DNA from: Anopheles merus
Lineage: Eukaryota > Arthropoda > Insecta > Diptera > Culicidae
Assembly (NCBI RefSeq): GCF_017562075.2
Contig: NC_054081.1
Coordinates: 787,709-851,708 of the forward strand
DNA length: 64,000 bases
Direction: 5' to 3'
Shown: positions 1-11,433 of the stretch, in pieces
How positions within the stretch are numbered: position 1 is the first letter of the stretch
Layout: every line of letters starts with the position of its first letter
Notes under the pieces: model-generated
The model's database searches: none
Seen by the model: only the letters and a program-made list of their open reading frames with translations
What the model was told of the DNA's origin: nothing
Translations under genes and position numbers: made by a program

Positions 1-3000
1 GTTGAACCGATATCTCCTTCACCCACCGCCTCTCTGCCTACCACCGTTCCTGCTGGCCATCTTCGGCAACGGCGACGGCTGGCGAATGTTGCTGCTATCC
101 GTTTTTCTGCTCAGCTAGTAGAACCGCAACCCTGCAGCTACATCTCGACGCCCAGCACTTCACGGCGCTGCCGCCATTTGGGCCAATAATATCCTTTTTC
201 TTCTGCCCTTTTTGGCTTCTTTTTCTAACACACAACAAAACACAAAAACACACACTGCACCACGAACCAAGCTTCGGTGCTTTTTTCTCAGCTATTGGGT
301 TTTCCTTGGTTGGCTTTTCTTTTCCTGGTCACTTGCGAGATTTTTCCACAGCGCTCCTTGCAACACGCATCCTGCCCAACCTCGCCTGCCTGCCTACCCG
401 TAGAGACTGCAGTCGTTCTGAACGCCCGAGACTGACAGCTTATTCCGAACGGTTCGAGAAGAACGAACGAACGAAAGTGTCCACGGGGAACGGGGAATGA
501 AAGAACGAGAATGACATGTGCTACGCCGCTTATTGGAATGAAGCAAATGACTGCTCACATGCTCACCCAAAACACTGCGATACAGGTTAGCACATTTTCC
601 TTTTTTTGTTGTTTCCAATAGTATAAACTTCGCATTTAATTAAAAATAGAAAATAGAAAAAATCTCAAATAACACCAAACTGTACCGCAAACGTGTATTG
701 CTCCTGAATTATAAAAATTAATATGTGCTGACAAATCCGAATAGCGATATTAGAGGGTGCGCATTGCTGGACTGAAAATCGTAAAACCAAATTTGCTCTA
801 CATGGCTAAAATAACCACAAACTAAAGAAGTCCGTTTCGTTTTCGATTTCGTCACTCGACTACATTTCTCGATCAGCCCAAAATAAAGCCCGCGCGCATC
901 ATACGCGCAGAAAAGAGTACGCGAAATTGATTTTGTATACGCTATCACACTCTCTCCAATGGGCTGTAACGAAAGCGTAAAAACATTTGCGACTATACTG
1001 TTGGTTTGGGTACTGCACTGCTGTGTGCACGTATACCGCATCGCTACCATCTCGACACATTCAAAGTTGAAGCAATTTTAGAACAACCCGGAATTCGGTA
1101 TTATAACATTTTAGTACAAACTTTTCTTTGCGTCTTCTGAAGTACAAATTGAACGTATACTTAAAATTGCAATTTTCATTCAAACAGAGAATGTATGTGA
1201 AAATAAGAGCAGATTTACCTATAGTTGGGGTCGGTCCCGTGATAGAGTCATTAATTCCAGTCAAGACTTTATTACACGTCCGTCGTGGGTTCACGCCTCA
1301 TATGAGCCCCCAGAAACAGATAGCCAAACCAAAACCATCGAAAAGAGGAATATCGATTCATTTATAGAGGTAAATGAATAGACAGGTAGCCAACTATTAG
1401 CACCAATTTTTTTTGAATGCCCATCATGCACTCAACAAATCATTTTCTTACAGCTTTTCCATTTAATGTTTTAATACAGAATCATCTGATTCTGAATTAC
1501 CTTAACGATAGGATGATTACATCTCAATCCTCACCTCTTTTTTTGCTCATCGGCTTGCGAGTTCTATTATCATTTTCTCTAAACATATCTGTTGTAGGCT
1601 CTCATTATTCATATCATTAAATGCATTATCTTTCCATCTTAACCGTACATATTCCTATGAATCTACCCAAAATCGCAGAGACAAGATACACTACTGACAT
1701 TTTTCTTGTGGATTGTAGTGACTACATTGTTCTGGCCTGATCATATGAGGCTTGCTCTGAGTTGTGGATTAATATCAGCTATTGACTAATCGCCTACCCA
1801 AACGTTAAAGCTCGAACATGTTCTTATCGAGCGGTGGCGATAAGAAGACGCATTGTCGGGAATCATGTTTAATCGTTCGATACTTGAGCAGAGGGAACTT
1901 GTTACCGCAGAAAGTAAAAAACGAGACTAACCAACACATTTCACTTCAAACTCGTAAATATTTTTTTATTGCTTTTCTATCATAGTGTAATAATTAACAG
2001 TGTCCGTAAGGATAGCTGCCCTGAAGGCCTTTTTGTACGTTAAATATATGTTCCTGATTCACGAAATTTTCCCTCGCTCCTTCCGAAAGTTCTCCGTACC
2101 GATGCGTTTATTCTTTACTGAGATAACATATTTGGCACACACACATATGCTAACATACTCTCTATCGATGATGAGTATTATGTGTGCGGTAATAACGACC
2201 TAACAGAGAAACAAAACACAAGAACAACAGCAACAAAAAAATCTGATCTCATTTTGGAGGATTTAAAAAATAGTTCAATTTCCTCGCTATCTCGCCGTGC
2301 TCTACTAGCCGTCGTCGGACCTTATCTTACTCTAAATTGAAGCTTTTTTGACAAGAAAATTATGTGCGTGTGTGTGTTTGAATGAGAGTAAGTATTTGTG
2401 AGTGTGTGTGTGTGTGTGTATATACTGGAGTTTGTTTGGTCTGGATGCTTACTCAATGCATTGGAAAGAACCGGAAGGCAATACGTGAAGCTGTGCGTGT
2501 CCGCAATCATTGTTTTCTCTCCTGGTGATATGCTGCTGTGAGGTTTCTTAGATCATGTCTAGCTTTTTCGTTGAAGTTAGTTAGTAGAAGCCCTCGCTTA
2601 TCAGTGGGCTAGTGGTTACCACACGTTGATTCGTTTGTTCCAACGGATTTTTACTGTTTTCAAAAACCCCGAATCAAAACGAGGACGGCCGAAATATCAT
2701 AACAGAGGACGTGAACAGTGGCGGTGATGTTGCTATACTTTTTAACAAGTATTCTAATGTTACACAACCCTCTGTTTGGCCAGTAAAGGATTTGCTTTAA
2801 AATAATAATAGAAAAGAAACTTGTAAAAAAAAACCTGCAAAAGATACGAAAGGGGCGCAAGATCTGATAAAAAGACGGGTGTGTTATTGCCTATTCAATT
2901 CCCCTAATAAAGCGTGGTACAGGGCAGTAAAGCACCGTCACATTCGACCGTCTTTCGTTTATCGATGGCTTTTTTTTTTTGCTCGATAAATCAACCTAGA

Positions 3001-3666
3001 GTAGATAACATTATTCAGCAATAGAATCTACGCATGGGAGTTATAGCTGAGGCGCAAACACCGCAAAACCAATACCAATCGATCAGGAATCTGGTTAATG
3101 AGTATAGAGCATTTCTAGGTGTAGTGGTAGGTACTCTTGAGGAGTGTTTTTTGTGTGCCTTTCCCCAATGGGGAAGAGAGGGATATAAAGAGCCTTAATA
3201 TTAGTTCCATTACATTTGCTAACTTTACAGCGAAAAGATATATTCTAACGACATTTTCGATTACTTGATGCGTACAAGAACTTGCATCATTAGACGCGAC
3301 TTTACCGTGCCGGATTGCTGTCAGTAGCTTATAAGAGAGTTATACTTTCGTCTACCTAATCAATATCATTCCGCGCCAAACAGCGATGGCACAATCCCAG
3401 TGGAGCTGTGTTGGGTCCAGGGTGCATTTTGTTGCAAAATTTTGGCCCATGCGTGAGTAGTGTTTGACGGTACGTAGTGGAGAGGAGTTGGTTCAGGTAC
3501 TAAAATCTATGGTTGATTGTGCCGTAGTTCCCCCCTGGGGTAGTCGATATAGAGTAGATTCGATTCCTCCTATGCTGCTTGCACCTGCACCTGCTACTCA
3601 TATGGGCAGCATATTTGAGAGAGAGACAGAGACAGAGAGACTGAGCGGTCAACTGAGCGGCAAGTG
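1..3666. other. 3' flank of the BTB-FLYWCH gene; no supported coding exon
   Basis: No exon with believable splice sites was seen on either strand. On the minus strand the region lies downstream of the BTB-FLYWCH stop, so part of it is probably that gene's 3' untranslated region. Minus-strand AATAAA hexamers occur at 2107-2112 and 1965-1970, but nothing decides between them. A tRNA-like SINE head lies near 1225-1312 and a short GT run near 2402-2419. Open frames touching base 1 are short and low in complexity. Confidence 0.5.
1225..1312 (+). repeat. tRNA-related SINE-like fragment
   Basis: A B-box-like block (GGTTCACGCCT, 1288-1298) sits about 60 bases after a block resembling a degenerate A box (GGTCGGTCCCGTGATAGAGTC region, from about 1229). 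This layout is typical of the tRNA-derived head of a SINE. The acceptor stem does not pair, so it is not a working tRNA gene. The SINE assignment is inference; no poly-A tail or target-site duplication was identified. Confidence 0.3.
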
Positions 3667-4175
3667 TCACTCGCTGTAGTTCCCCGTCTCCCGTTTGATT
3701 GTCCAGTTGTTGATCGTGAGGTTGAGGCTGCCGGTCGAATCCTGCGCCGGCTCGCTTTGGTGACTCGCGTTCGGGCTGGTGCTGTGGCATAAGCTGGCCG
3801 CATCGACGGCCCCGGTCGACTGCAGGAACGCGTTCGCTAGGGTTAGCGATTTCGGCGAAAGCAGCGGCAGCGCGGACAGCCCCCTGTTTGCGGCCAGCGA
3901 CGCGGCCAGCTTCATCGTCTTGTAGTCTTTGCGCAGATGCTGCCGAATCTCCGTGTGGCAGTGCTCGTTGTTCGTCACGATGATGTCGCCGGTGTCCGTG
4001 GTCGTGACCCGCGCCTTGCAGTTGTACTTGCGCGACAGGTTGCACTGCCAGTACTTCTTGTCTTTGCGGATGTACTGAATGCCAAACGAGTGGCCGTCGT
4101 GCACCAGCAGCGGTTTGCCCCGCTGGCTGAGCATGAACTGCAACTTGCCCTGGTACCACTTTTCGCCCGGTGTCA
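3667..4175 (-). CDS. BTB-FLYWCH gene, terminal exon (FLYWCH finger)
   Basis: Begins after a CTTCTCCAG acceptor in phase 1 and ends at TGA (3669-3667). Encodes residues 309-477. The FLYWCH finger has the KYWQCNL core, a second Cys in YNCKARV and the paired His in NEHCH. The tail after residue about 390 is Ser/Asn-rich and has no further motif. An ATG just inside the intron (4191) would give a FLYWCH-only protein, but the acceptor lies downstream of it and the spliced form is preferred. Confidence 0.87.
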
Positions 4176-7100
4176 CTGGAGAAGCAGCCATTTTTCGGAA
4201 ATGATAAGAAGAAATGATAGTGAAAGATCAAGCGAACGAGAAAATCAGTTAGATATTAATTTTTCTAGCTTTTTTTAACCATGTACAGTGATGCTCGTTA
4301 TGCGAGGTATAGGTTCAGTATCAGTTCCAGGATCAGTATTAGTTTATGATCGGATCCAGGACTAGTATGATTCAACACCAGGTCCGGAACCGCATGCATG
4401 CATGATCAGTTTCTAAACCGGTATGGGTTTAAGGATAGGTATTGGTTTTTGTTTTTGGTCTCTTAATGGGTCGTCATTAGTTCTTCATTTAAATTGAATT
4501 TTGAAGCCAACAATTTTGGTGCACACCTCAGGGTAAATGGAACCCTTAAAGTTCGATAGCGGTGTATGTATTGTGTGGAGGTTTAATTCAGAACTTGTAA
4601 GATCAGTAGTCCCTGGATATATTAGGCACATTCCCCCAGGAAACATCACTGAGAATCATGTACGATAGCCATAGCACACAAGATGTTCAATAATAAGTAT
4701 AAACGTTCATTACGTTTCATTTTATTATCATCGTTTTGACTGATCTGATCTTCGTGCCGAGGCTGACTCACATGATTTATCGTATGTGGTAAATTGTGGT
4801 AAGGTATCTATTTTCTCGAAGGATCATGATTGTTTAATCAAAGCTGCGCCAAAACAGCCGGGCGTGGTGTAGTTTTGTAGTTTACATTAGTATCGTTTGC
4901 ATTTTCAACACATTTAGCATCTATAACATCCCACTAACCCGCAATGAAATGCTATAAAGTTTAAAAGAAATGAAATTCTGGATTTTGGCTTGTCGCAAAA
5001 CATTGAAGTAATGACACAAAAAACGCACAGAAACAGCCAATAATTTGGAACGGTTACAATAAACCATGCAAAACAGTGAATAAATCGAGAGAATACAAGA
5101 AAAAACAAACATTCCACAACCATGATGTAAAGACGTTTCACTTCCGATTGGATCTACGATCAAGCTCGGTTCTCGCCTCTGCTTCGAGTGCGCTAATCAC
5201 CTAAAATCCGTAGGAAATAGAGTGCTTGATAATGCCACAGCCTCCACAATAAGCGTTTGCGCACACGATCGAGACAACCCGCTACAGGGATCGTCTTTAC
5301 CGACTCCATCGACTTTGGTCCCCTTCCGCACTCCGTTGCCGTGCTATCACTATTTTAACCAACCCTCTCTGCCTATCTCCCTGTCCATCTCTCTCTCTCT
5401 CTCCCTCTGTCTCCTTTGCTCCACCGTACCTCTCGGACAGCAATCGGTGATAACGGTCGATTCCCAAGTTCCCTTTTATCTGCTGATGGTTGAACGATCG
5501 TTTCGCTCAGTGGAAAATAGCTGTGATTCGTAAGGTATTTGCAAACATGTAACATTTAAAAATAATAACAACAGCAACAGAAATAATACTGCGCACGCTA
5601 TCACCAAATGCCTGCCAGCCGGGCCGAGCTTCCTGCCCTCCTATCGGGTGCTGCCGAGCGGCAGGCTCTCCACTCCAGATCCTGGATAGACTTGCTACCA
5701 CATTTACTTATTGCACGAATCAGAATTGCGCCCAGAATTGTCACAGACATTGCTCTGTGTGATTTCCCTTCTTCTTCTTCTTCTTCTTTTTGTTCCAGTA
5801 ATTAACCTCCCCGATTGTGTGCCAGTGTACACAGCGCAGGAATTGGAAGGCCCCAGTCATTGGAGATGGAAGCATTCCCCAAATACCCGAAATTAAAATT
5901 GCACCCTCTCCGTCCATTCCCTTCTATCGGAAGTGATTAAGTGTGCGGGGCTAGATTAAGACGTACAGTGCTCTACATTTCGTCAGGGCCTCGGTGATCT
6001 TAAACACAAAACAAAACAACAAAAAAAAACGAGTGACCAGTTACTAATAACTTCAGAGATCTCTCTCTGTCCCTCTCTGGGCATGATGATCTTCTTTCGG
6101 GGGAGCCTAACGTGTGTGCGGCGCGCGTTGATAAAAACCGAATTACATCCCACGGACGGAAAAGAGCGTTTGGAGAAGACGGGAATGGGTAAAGTTCAAC
6201 CTCTAACCTTCAAGAGTGGTGGAAGAGGGGGGGGGGTGATCGATTCGGGCCAGATGCGGAGGGGCAAGGAGATGCGGCGCGACACACAAGTGGAGTGGAT
6301 CAGAGAAGACTTATCGCTATCTCACACACCGAGCCGGGCCGGGCGGTGCGGGGATGTCGTTTCCGGAGCGAGACCGGGAAGATGCCCAAATATCATCCCG
6401 AAAAACAACCCCCCCCCCACCTTCCCCCGTTCCTTGGCTTGTGGTGTACGCGGCAGGATGATCCAGCGCGAGCGAAAAGCGAGAAGAAGCTCTGCTGCCC
6501 CCTTGAGGTGATGATTATATTCTGCCTATCGAGCCTTGTGTCATGCGCACGAACTCCTTCAAAGTTCCCCCTCAGTCCATCCGTGTGTGTGTGTGAAGGT
6601 GAAGACAAAAAAAAGGTTGCGTGTATGTGTACGTTCCAATGAAAACATAAAGGTTATTATCAGTCCTAGCTGATGCTGTGTTTGCGCTCGGTAAGCTGGC
6701 TGAGTGCTGGCTGCTGCTCCACTCTGTTGGAGAGAGAGAGAGAGAGCGCGCGCGTGTGTGTAGTTCCAGCCGAGTGTTCATCATCATCCGATAAGACCCT
6801 GGCCGGCCCTGCCGGACTGGATCTTGCGCTGCGCCCGTGCGAACTGCGAAGCTGAGTACGTCTGCAAAGGTCTGCACCGCACACCCTGGCCGATCGATGT
6901 CGGGGTGTCTCCTCAGGACAGGAAGCGCCATCGCACATGCGCATCTACGCATTCTTCGCGGCTGCACTATCTATCCGCAGGCTTATTATCTATCTGGTGC
7001 GCGCCGCCGCTGGCACACAGGCCCGCAGACGTTTGCTAGCGCAAAGGGGCCCTAAGCCATGTAGGGCAAGGAGGAGTGGTCGCGCGGCTTTATCCTTTAT

Positions 7101-9826
7101 CAGCGAGACTTATCGCGCGGCTCGTCGCGCAACAGAGCATTCCCGGGAGCGCATCCTCATGCACAACAAGCGCACCCCGCACTCGTTCGCTTGGATAAGC
7201 CACTTCGAATTGGTGCGCTGGTAGGCACTTTACTAGATCCAAGATTGTTTGAATTGAGCATGGGTGTGTGTGTGTGTGTGCGCACATACCCGATATTTCC
7301 CGAGACCGTTTATCGGCGGCCACTTGACAAAAACCCAATTCAGCGAGCGGTATCTCCGTGTGGCTGTGGGGCTGAAATAGGGATTAGCGCAATACATTCT
7401 ATCGTTGCGCACTGCAACAAGCTACTTAGGTGGCCGACTAGAAGGGAAGGGGAGGAGGTACATTGGAGAAGGAGGGGAAGGGACAGCCCCACATTCACAC
7501 CACACACCGACCCGGGTCTCATTAGCGCGAGCGGAGCCTTGTTGGTGGTGCGAGTTGATAATAAACCACCGTTGATCGAATTGGCCGTCTGTTAAGCGGA
7601 AGGGGGAGTGGGGGGGGGGAGGGGGAGTGCAGGATCGGAACTGACCAGCAATCAGTCGATAGACAAACAAACTGTGATCGTTTACCCGCGTTCAGAGGAA
7701 TAGAACGTCACTGTGTGTTTGCTGCTGTCTGCGTTGCCGCGGAAAGAAAGCGCACGGGCCGAGACTATCCTCTGCCATGTGAGTGGCGGTTCGGATCGTC
7801 CTCCCCTTCCCCCTTCCCTCATCCTTCCCTCCTTCCCTGGTTGCTGCTTTTTTGCATTTTATGGAAGAAAATGAGATCACAATGTGAGTGCGGCCTAACC
7901 TTTGCCATCGGGAGGAACAATATTTATGATATTGAGCACGAGTATATTGAGCCCGAGAAGCGAGCGGAGCGAGCGCTTGCGCAAAAGCTATCTGCGTGTA
8001 TTGCGTGGCAAAGGACCAGTGGCGGGCGGGGGGGAGGGGTAGTAGGGGAGGTTGGGTGCTTGCATGCATGCATGCATGCAAAGCGCACACCGTCCGCCGC
8101 GGGCTTCAGGATGAGAAATGATTGATATTAGAAATCTGTAAACAGTAAACAGCGAACCTTATCATCCGGGGGCTTATCTCCGGGGCTCCGAGGATAAACC
8201 AACACGGCCTGCTCGGCCCTGTGCAGTTAGACACCGTCTACTTTCCTATTCCAACTATTGGAAGTCACACACACACACACACACTCATACGGCATGAGCG
8301 ATAATGAGCGCAAAATGCTCCTCGTGTTAGGGAAGTGCTTGCATTATGCTAACGACGTTATACCCGCAATTCCCAGCAGTTTCGCTTACCTGGCGCAGAT
8401 TTGCCGGCCGATCCGACGATGGCCCTGCCCGCGCTTGTCGCTTTTCGCTTGTCCGCGTCGGCGATCGGCGTCGATTGGGCCGAGTCGGTCAGCAGCTTCA
8501 GCCCGACACTGTCGTAGTAGCTCCACAGCTTGTCCCGCTCGTCGACCGACGACGATTGGGAGGTGGTGTGGGGCGAGACGGTCGCTTCGCGGGTTGCCAG
8601 CGGTAGGTCCGGCTCGCGGAGCGACGGCTGCCCCTCCTGCAGCAGCCCGGGCGACAGCTGCTCCGGTGGCGGGTTCGTCGCTAGTGGCCGCTGCGGTGAC
8701 ATCGGCGTCTGTGCCGCGCCCGCACCGGGCGCGTCCCGCACGTCCCGGCTGGCCGCCATCGTCAGCTCCACCGGGCTGAGCCGCTCGGGCAGCTGCTCGT
8801 CGTCCGAGTCGGGCGCGATGCGCTTCCGGTTGTGCGGCGCCATGTACTGCGACCGCACGCTGAGGCGGGGCGGCGTGGCGGCGGCGGCCTGGTCGGACGC
8901 GATCGCATCGTAGCCGAGGTAGCTGGCGGCCGACCGGTGGTGGCCGGTCTGCTGCTGCTCCTTGCCCAGGTTGCGCAGCATCGCCACCACCGGGATCAGG
9001 TCGAGGTGTTCGGCGGCGGCCACCACGTTCTCCAGATCGCCGTCGAAGATGGTCGCCTCGCCGTAGTAGAGGAACTGCATGATGATGCGCATCACGTGCG
9101 GTGAGACATCTTTCAGCACCACTGGAGGAAGAGACAGAACATCAGAGAGAGAGAGAGAGAGAGTGGACATCAGAAGCCGAAGGTTCCAAGTGGTCGCAAC
9201 TTGCCGGACACGTGGCCGGACGAGCCCTAATCAGCAACACAATGTGGCACCAACATGCACGTATATATATAAATGTATATCGAAACACAATCGGTCTATA
9301 TTCGCCCAACCCCTCCTCCCCTCAAGCACGCACCCGCGCGTGATATCGAGGAATGATAAATCTGTTTAGCAGTAATCCCGCGGGGACACACTTCATTTCG
9401 CTGATATCAGTTTAATATACGTATGATAGCCGGTGGTCCGTTTCAAATGCACGCAGCACTCCACGACGAAGACGGAAGGGGCGGGGGGCGGCCCAGGCAA
9501 GCGAATGAAATGATAATGCTACTCTTCAATGCTTTGCCCACCCTTTCGGGGACTCGGGCGCTACCGATGTCCTCAGGATAGTTGTCCTACAGCCCGGTGG
9601 GCCTGTCGAACGCTTGATAACTTCTGTTACCCAATTGACGCCGATACACACGGCGTTTGCCTTGCCTCGGGTTCGGTTCGGTCGCCTCAGCCGTTTATCA
9701 AAGTGTGAACCTTACCAGCGATATCAGCCGATTTATCTACACACTTCGGAGCCTTTATCTCAAAGGCTAAGGCGATAATTTGTACAATTGAACCATCGCA
9801 ACAAGTGTACAAAGATACGCACGCCA

Positions 9827-9862
<36 letters not shown>

Positions 9863-11319
9863 ACACGAAATTTAAGAAGGGCTCAGAGAAGTTACCTTTC
9901 CCCTCGCTTTTCCCCGGAGCCCTGAGAAAAGAGCTTCTCCCGGCACCCCGTATCAGGCGTTTTCGGGACGGCGGGCCGACGCAGCAACTATATTTATGCG
10001 TGTACAACACGATAAGTAACACGACCGGCGCATCAGGCAGAGGAGCGGCGCCGGGGGCGCGCGTATCATTTGCCTCGAAAGAAGACATGATAATCTATCT
10101 GTGAATGATTTGTAATGGAAGATGTTTTCCCGTGTATCGGCCGCACACATTGGGCGACACAGATAGGCGCGCCTGGTTCGCCCAATTCACGCCTGTTTTG
10201 GTAGGAAGATATAGGAATAGGATAGATAGGACGGTTACCCCGGCAGCCCGGACGGTACGTACCACCGTGCGCTAGGATATGCGTCAGTGTTTGCCGCAAA
10301 ACGGCTCTTGCTCGCAGTTGTGCATTGATGCTGTGCATTGCGCTCCACAAAGATGAAACTCCACACAGATCAGCCACAACTGTTCAACATATGACGCATG
10401 GTGAACGACTATAGCTCGCGCCAACGATGGTAGACGATCGTTTGGTCCTAGGCGTACCGTGGCCAGATATGAGCTTAGCTCTTTGTGACTAATCGGTTTG
10501 CACATCGGTAAGATATTTATTGATACGCATGATGCGCTCCTTATATGAGCGATTAATATCAAGGCCAAATAAACAGTTTAAGTTTAATGCAAAATTGCTA
10601 AATGAAGCAATGCTCCAAAAATACATATTCTATGGGTACTTCCAAAATTTCCCAATTCTTTTAGAAAGCTTTACAAGTCATTTAGATGCGATAGTTCCAA
10701 CAGCGCTTCAACATTTAAGTTATGCATTTCTTGGACTGAATTTCCAGCTTCAGAACCAAATTAAACGCATTCGAATGAATTTCATCCACACGTGAGCGTT
10801 CAGTAAGCGACACTTTTGAATTTTCCAGCTCTTCGCCGCATAACGAAGTAAGGTTTTACTGTCATTTTTCGTAAGAACCTCCTTTGCAACTGTAAATCTA
10901 CGCAACTGTGAAAGATTTTACAGCATAGTACTGCAATGTGAATGCTCTGTGCGTGCGTGTGTGACTAACTGTTCGAAGTAGTGGTTCAAACACTTTCGCA
11001 CAACTGCGAACGTGTGGTATCCGTTTCTGCAAATTGACTATTGGCCCGCACCAATAACTGGCTTCACAACGTAATTAAACTTCACACAATTGAACTTCAC
11101 AATTGCAACATTTAAAAAAAACTTACCAGTTGTGTTTGTTTCATTTTGTGAGAAAATTTTATGAAAATAAGGGCTCACGCTGGCCAGTAAAAACCGGTGC
11201 GCCCGGAACAGCTCGCCCTCGCACACGATCGTACAATCCTCGTACGCGTGGAGGTGCAGAATATCTTTCACCGTACCGTACAGCTCTTCGAAATGTTTCT
11301 TCCACAACACTTGCTGCAT
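3667..11319 (-). CDS. BTB/POZ domain and FLYWCH zinc-finger protein (whole coding span)
   Basis: Three exons (11319-11127, 9121-8390, 4175-3667) join in phase 1 at both junctions to give 477 residues. The BTB/POZ fold is split over exons 1 and 2 (residues about 10-115), with the classic pattern of EDCTIVCEGELFRAHRFLLA followed by SVSPYFHKIF and, after the intron, the MQFLYYGE strand. Residues 115-308 are a polar low-complexity linker. Exon 3 carries one FLYWCH finger: Y350, W351, C353, C361, H380 and H382. BTB domains dimerise and FLYWCH fingers bind DNA or protein, so a nuclear transcription or chromatin regulator of the lola/mod(mdg4) architectural class is expected. I do not recognise a specific orthologue. 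The start at 11319 is the first ATG after an Inr/DPE promoter at 11431. Same-phase 3' exons allow for alternative C-terminal exons, but no second finger exon was seen. Confidence 0.88.
4176..8389 (-). other. BTB-FLYWCH intron 2 (4.2 kb)
   Basis: Bounded by GT (minus strand 8389-8388) and AG next to 4175. No second FLYWCH or C2H2 exon was recognised. The content includes a degenerate repeat near 4300-4450, CT runs (5391-5412, CTT at 5768-5788), GA at 6730-6746 and a (GCAT)n palindrome at 8061-8080. The right half (about 6.0-8.3 kb) is GC-rich and gives many chance open frames. Confidence 0.6.
4300..4450. repeat. degenerate short-unit repeat
   Basis: Successive variants of a GGATCAGTATTAG / GGTTCAGTATCAG type unit with intervening CCGGAACC blocks resemble the decayed cores of the satellite-like element seen at 21.4-22.1 kb. 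No termini could be defined, so this is a weak call. Confidence 0.3.
8390..9121 (-). CDS. BTB-FLYWCH gene, coding exon 2 (BTB C-terminal half and linker)
   Basis: Begins after a TCCTCCAG acceptor whose polypyrimidine tract is partly a CT microsatellite (GA on the plus strand, 9144-9163). It completes the BTB fold (VSPHVMRIIMQFLYYGEA, then NVVAAAEHLDLIPV) and continues into a Ser/Pro/Gln/Ala-rich linker. The donor is CCAG|GTAAGC at 8389. It is 732 nt, so it enters and leaves in phase 1. Confidence 0.88.
9122..11126 (-). other. BTB-FLYWCH intron 1 (2.0 kb)
   Basis: Splits the BTB domain. It contains a perfect CA run at 9828-9859 and the GA/CT run next to its acceptor (9144-9163). An AT-rich stretch at 10.5-11.0 kb shows no exon-like features. 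Confidence 0.6.
9828..9859. repeat. (CA)16 microsatellite
   Basis: Uninterrupted CA dinucleotide run inside BTB-FLYWCH intron 1. Confidence 0.9.
11127..11319 (-). CDS. BTB-FLYWCH gene, coding exon 1 (BTB N-terminal half)
   Basis: Encodes residues 1-64 plus the first base of codon 65. The ATG (11319-11317) is the first in the predicted transcript. The donor reads CTG|GTAAGT on the minus strand at 11126. The residues match the BTB start: a helix (LWKKHFEELYG), then the DCTIVCEGELFRAHRFLLAS core. The frame stays open upstream to 11406, but without an ATG. Confidence 0.88.
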
Positions 11320-11403
11320 GTTGAAGGAAGTGGCACTTTTTCCACGAAAAAACAACAAAACTAGCTGCCCGCAACCGAACACCAGGTGCCGGTGATAACC
11401 GTC

Positions 11404-11433
11404 CAATCCGGTTGAAAACTTTTACGAAACTGA
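11404..11433 (-). promoter_or_regulatory. core promoter of the BTB-FLYWCH gene (Inr plus DPE)
   Basis: On the minus strand TCAGTT (11433-11428) matches the arthropod initiator, with A+1 at 11431. At exactly +28 to +32 lies GGACG (11404-11400), which fits the RGWYV downstream promoter element. No TATA box is evident. The implied leader is 112 nt with no upstream ATG, which supports the chosen start codon. The start site itself is inferred from motifs only. Confidence 0.55.

Noticed and set aside
1..189. Frames open at the left edge that end by 190, possible C-terminal exon
   Set aside because: Two of three forward frames are open, composition is low-complexity, and no acceptor or domain supports either.
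3500..4231. 243-codon minus-strand frame over the FLYWCH exon
   Set aside because: A different frame from the one carrying the Y/W/C/H finger residues; shadow of the real exon.
8061..8080. (GCAT)5 palindromic run
   Set aside because: Simple repeat without further structure.
11320..11406. Longer N-terminus for the BTB protein
   Set aside because: The extension has no ATG (opens at TTG) and overlaps the predicted promoter/leader.
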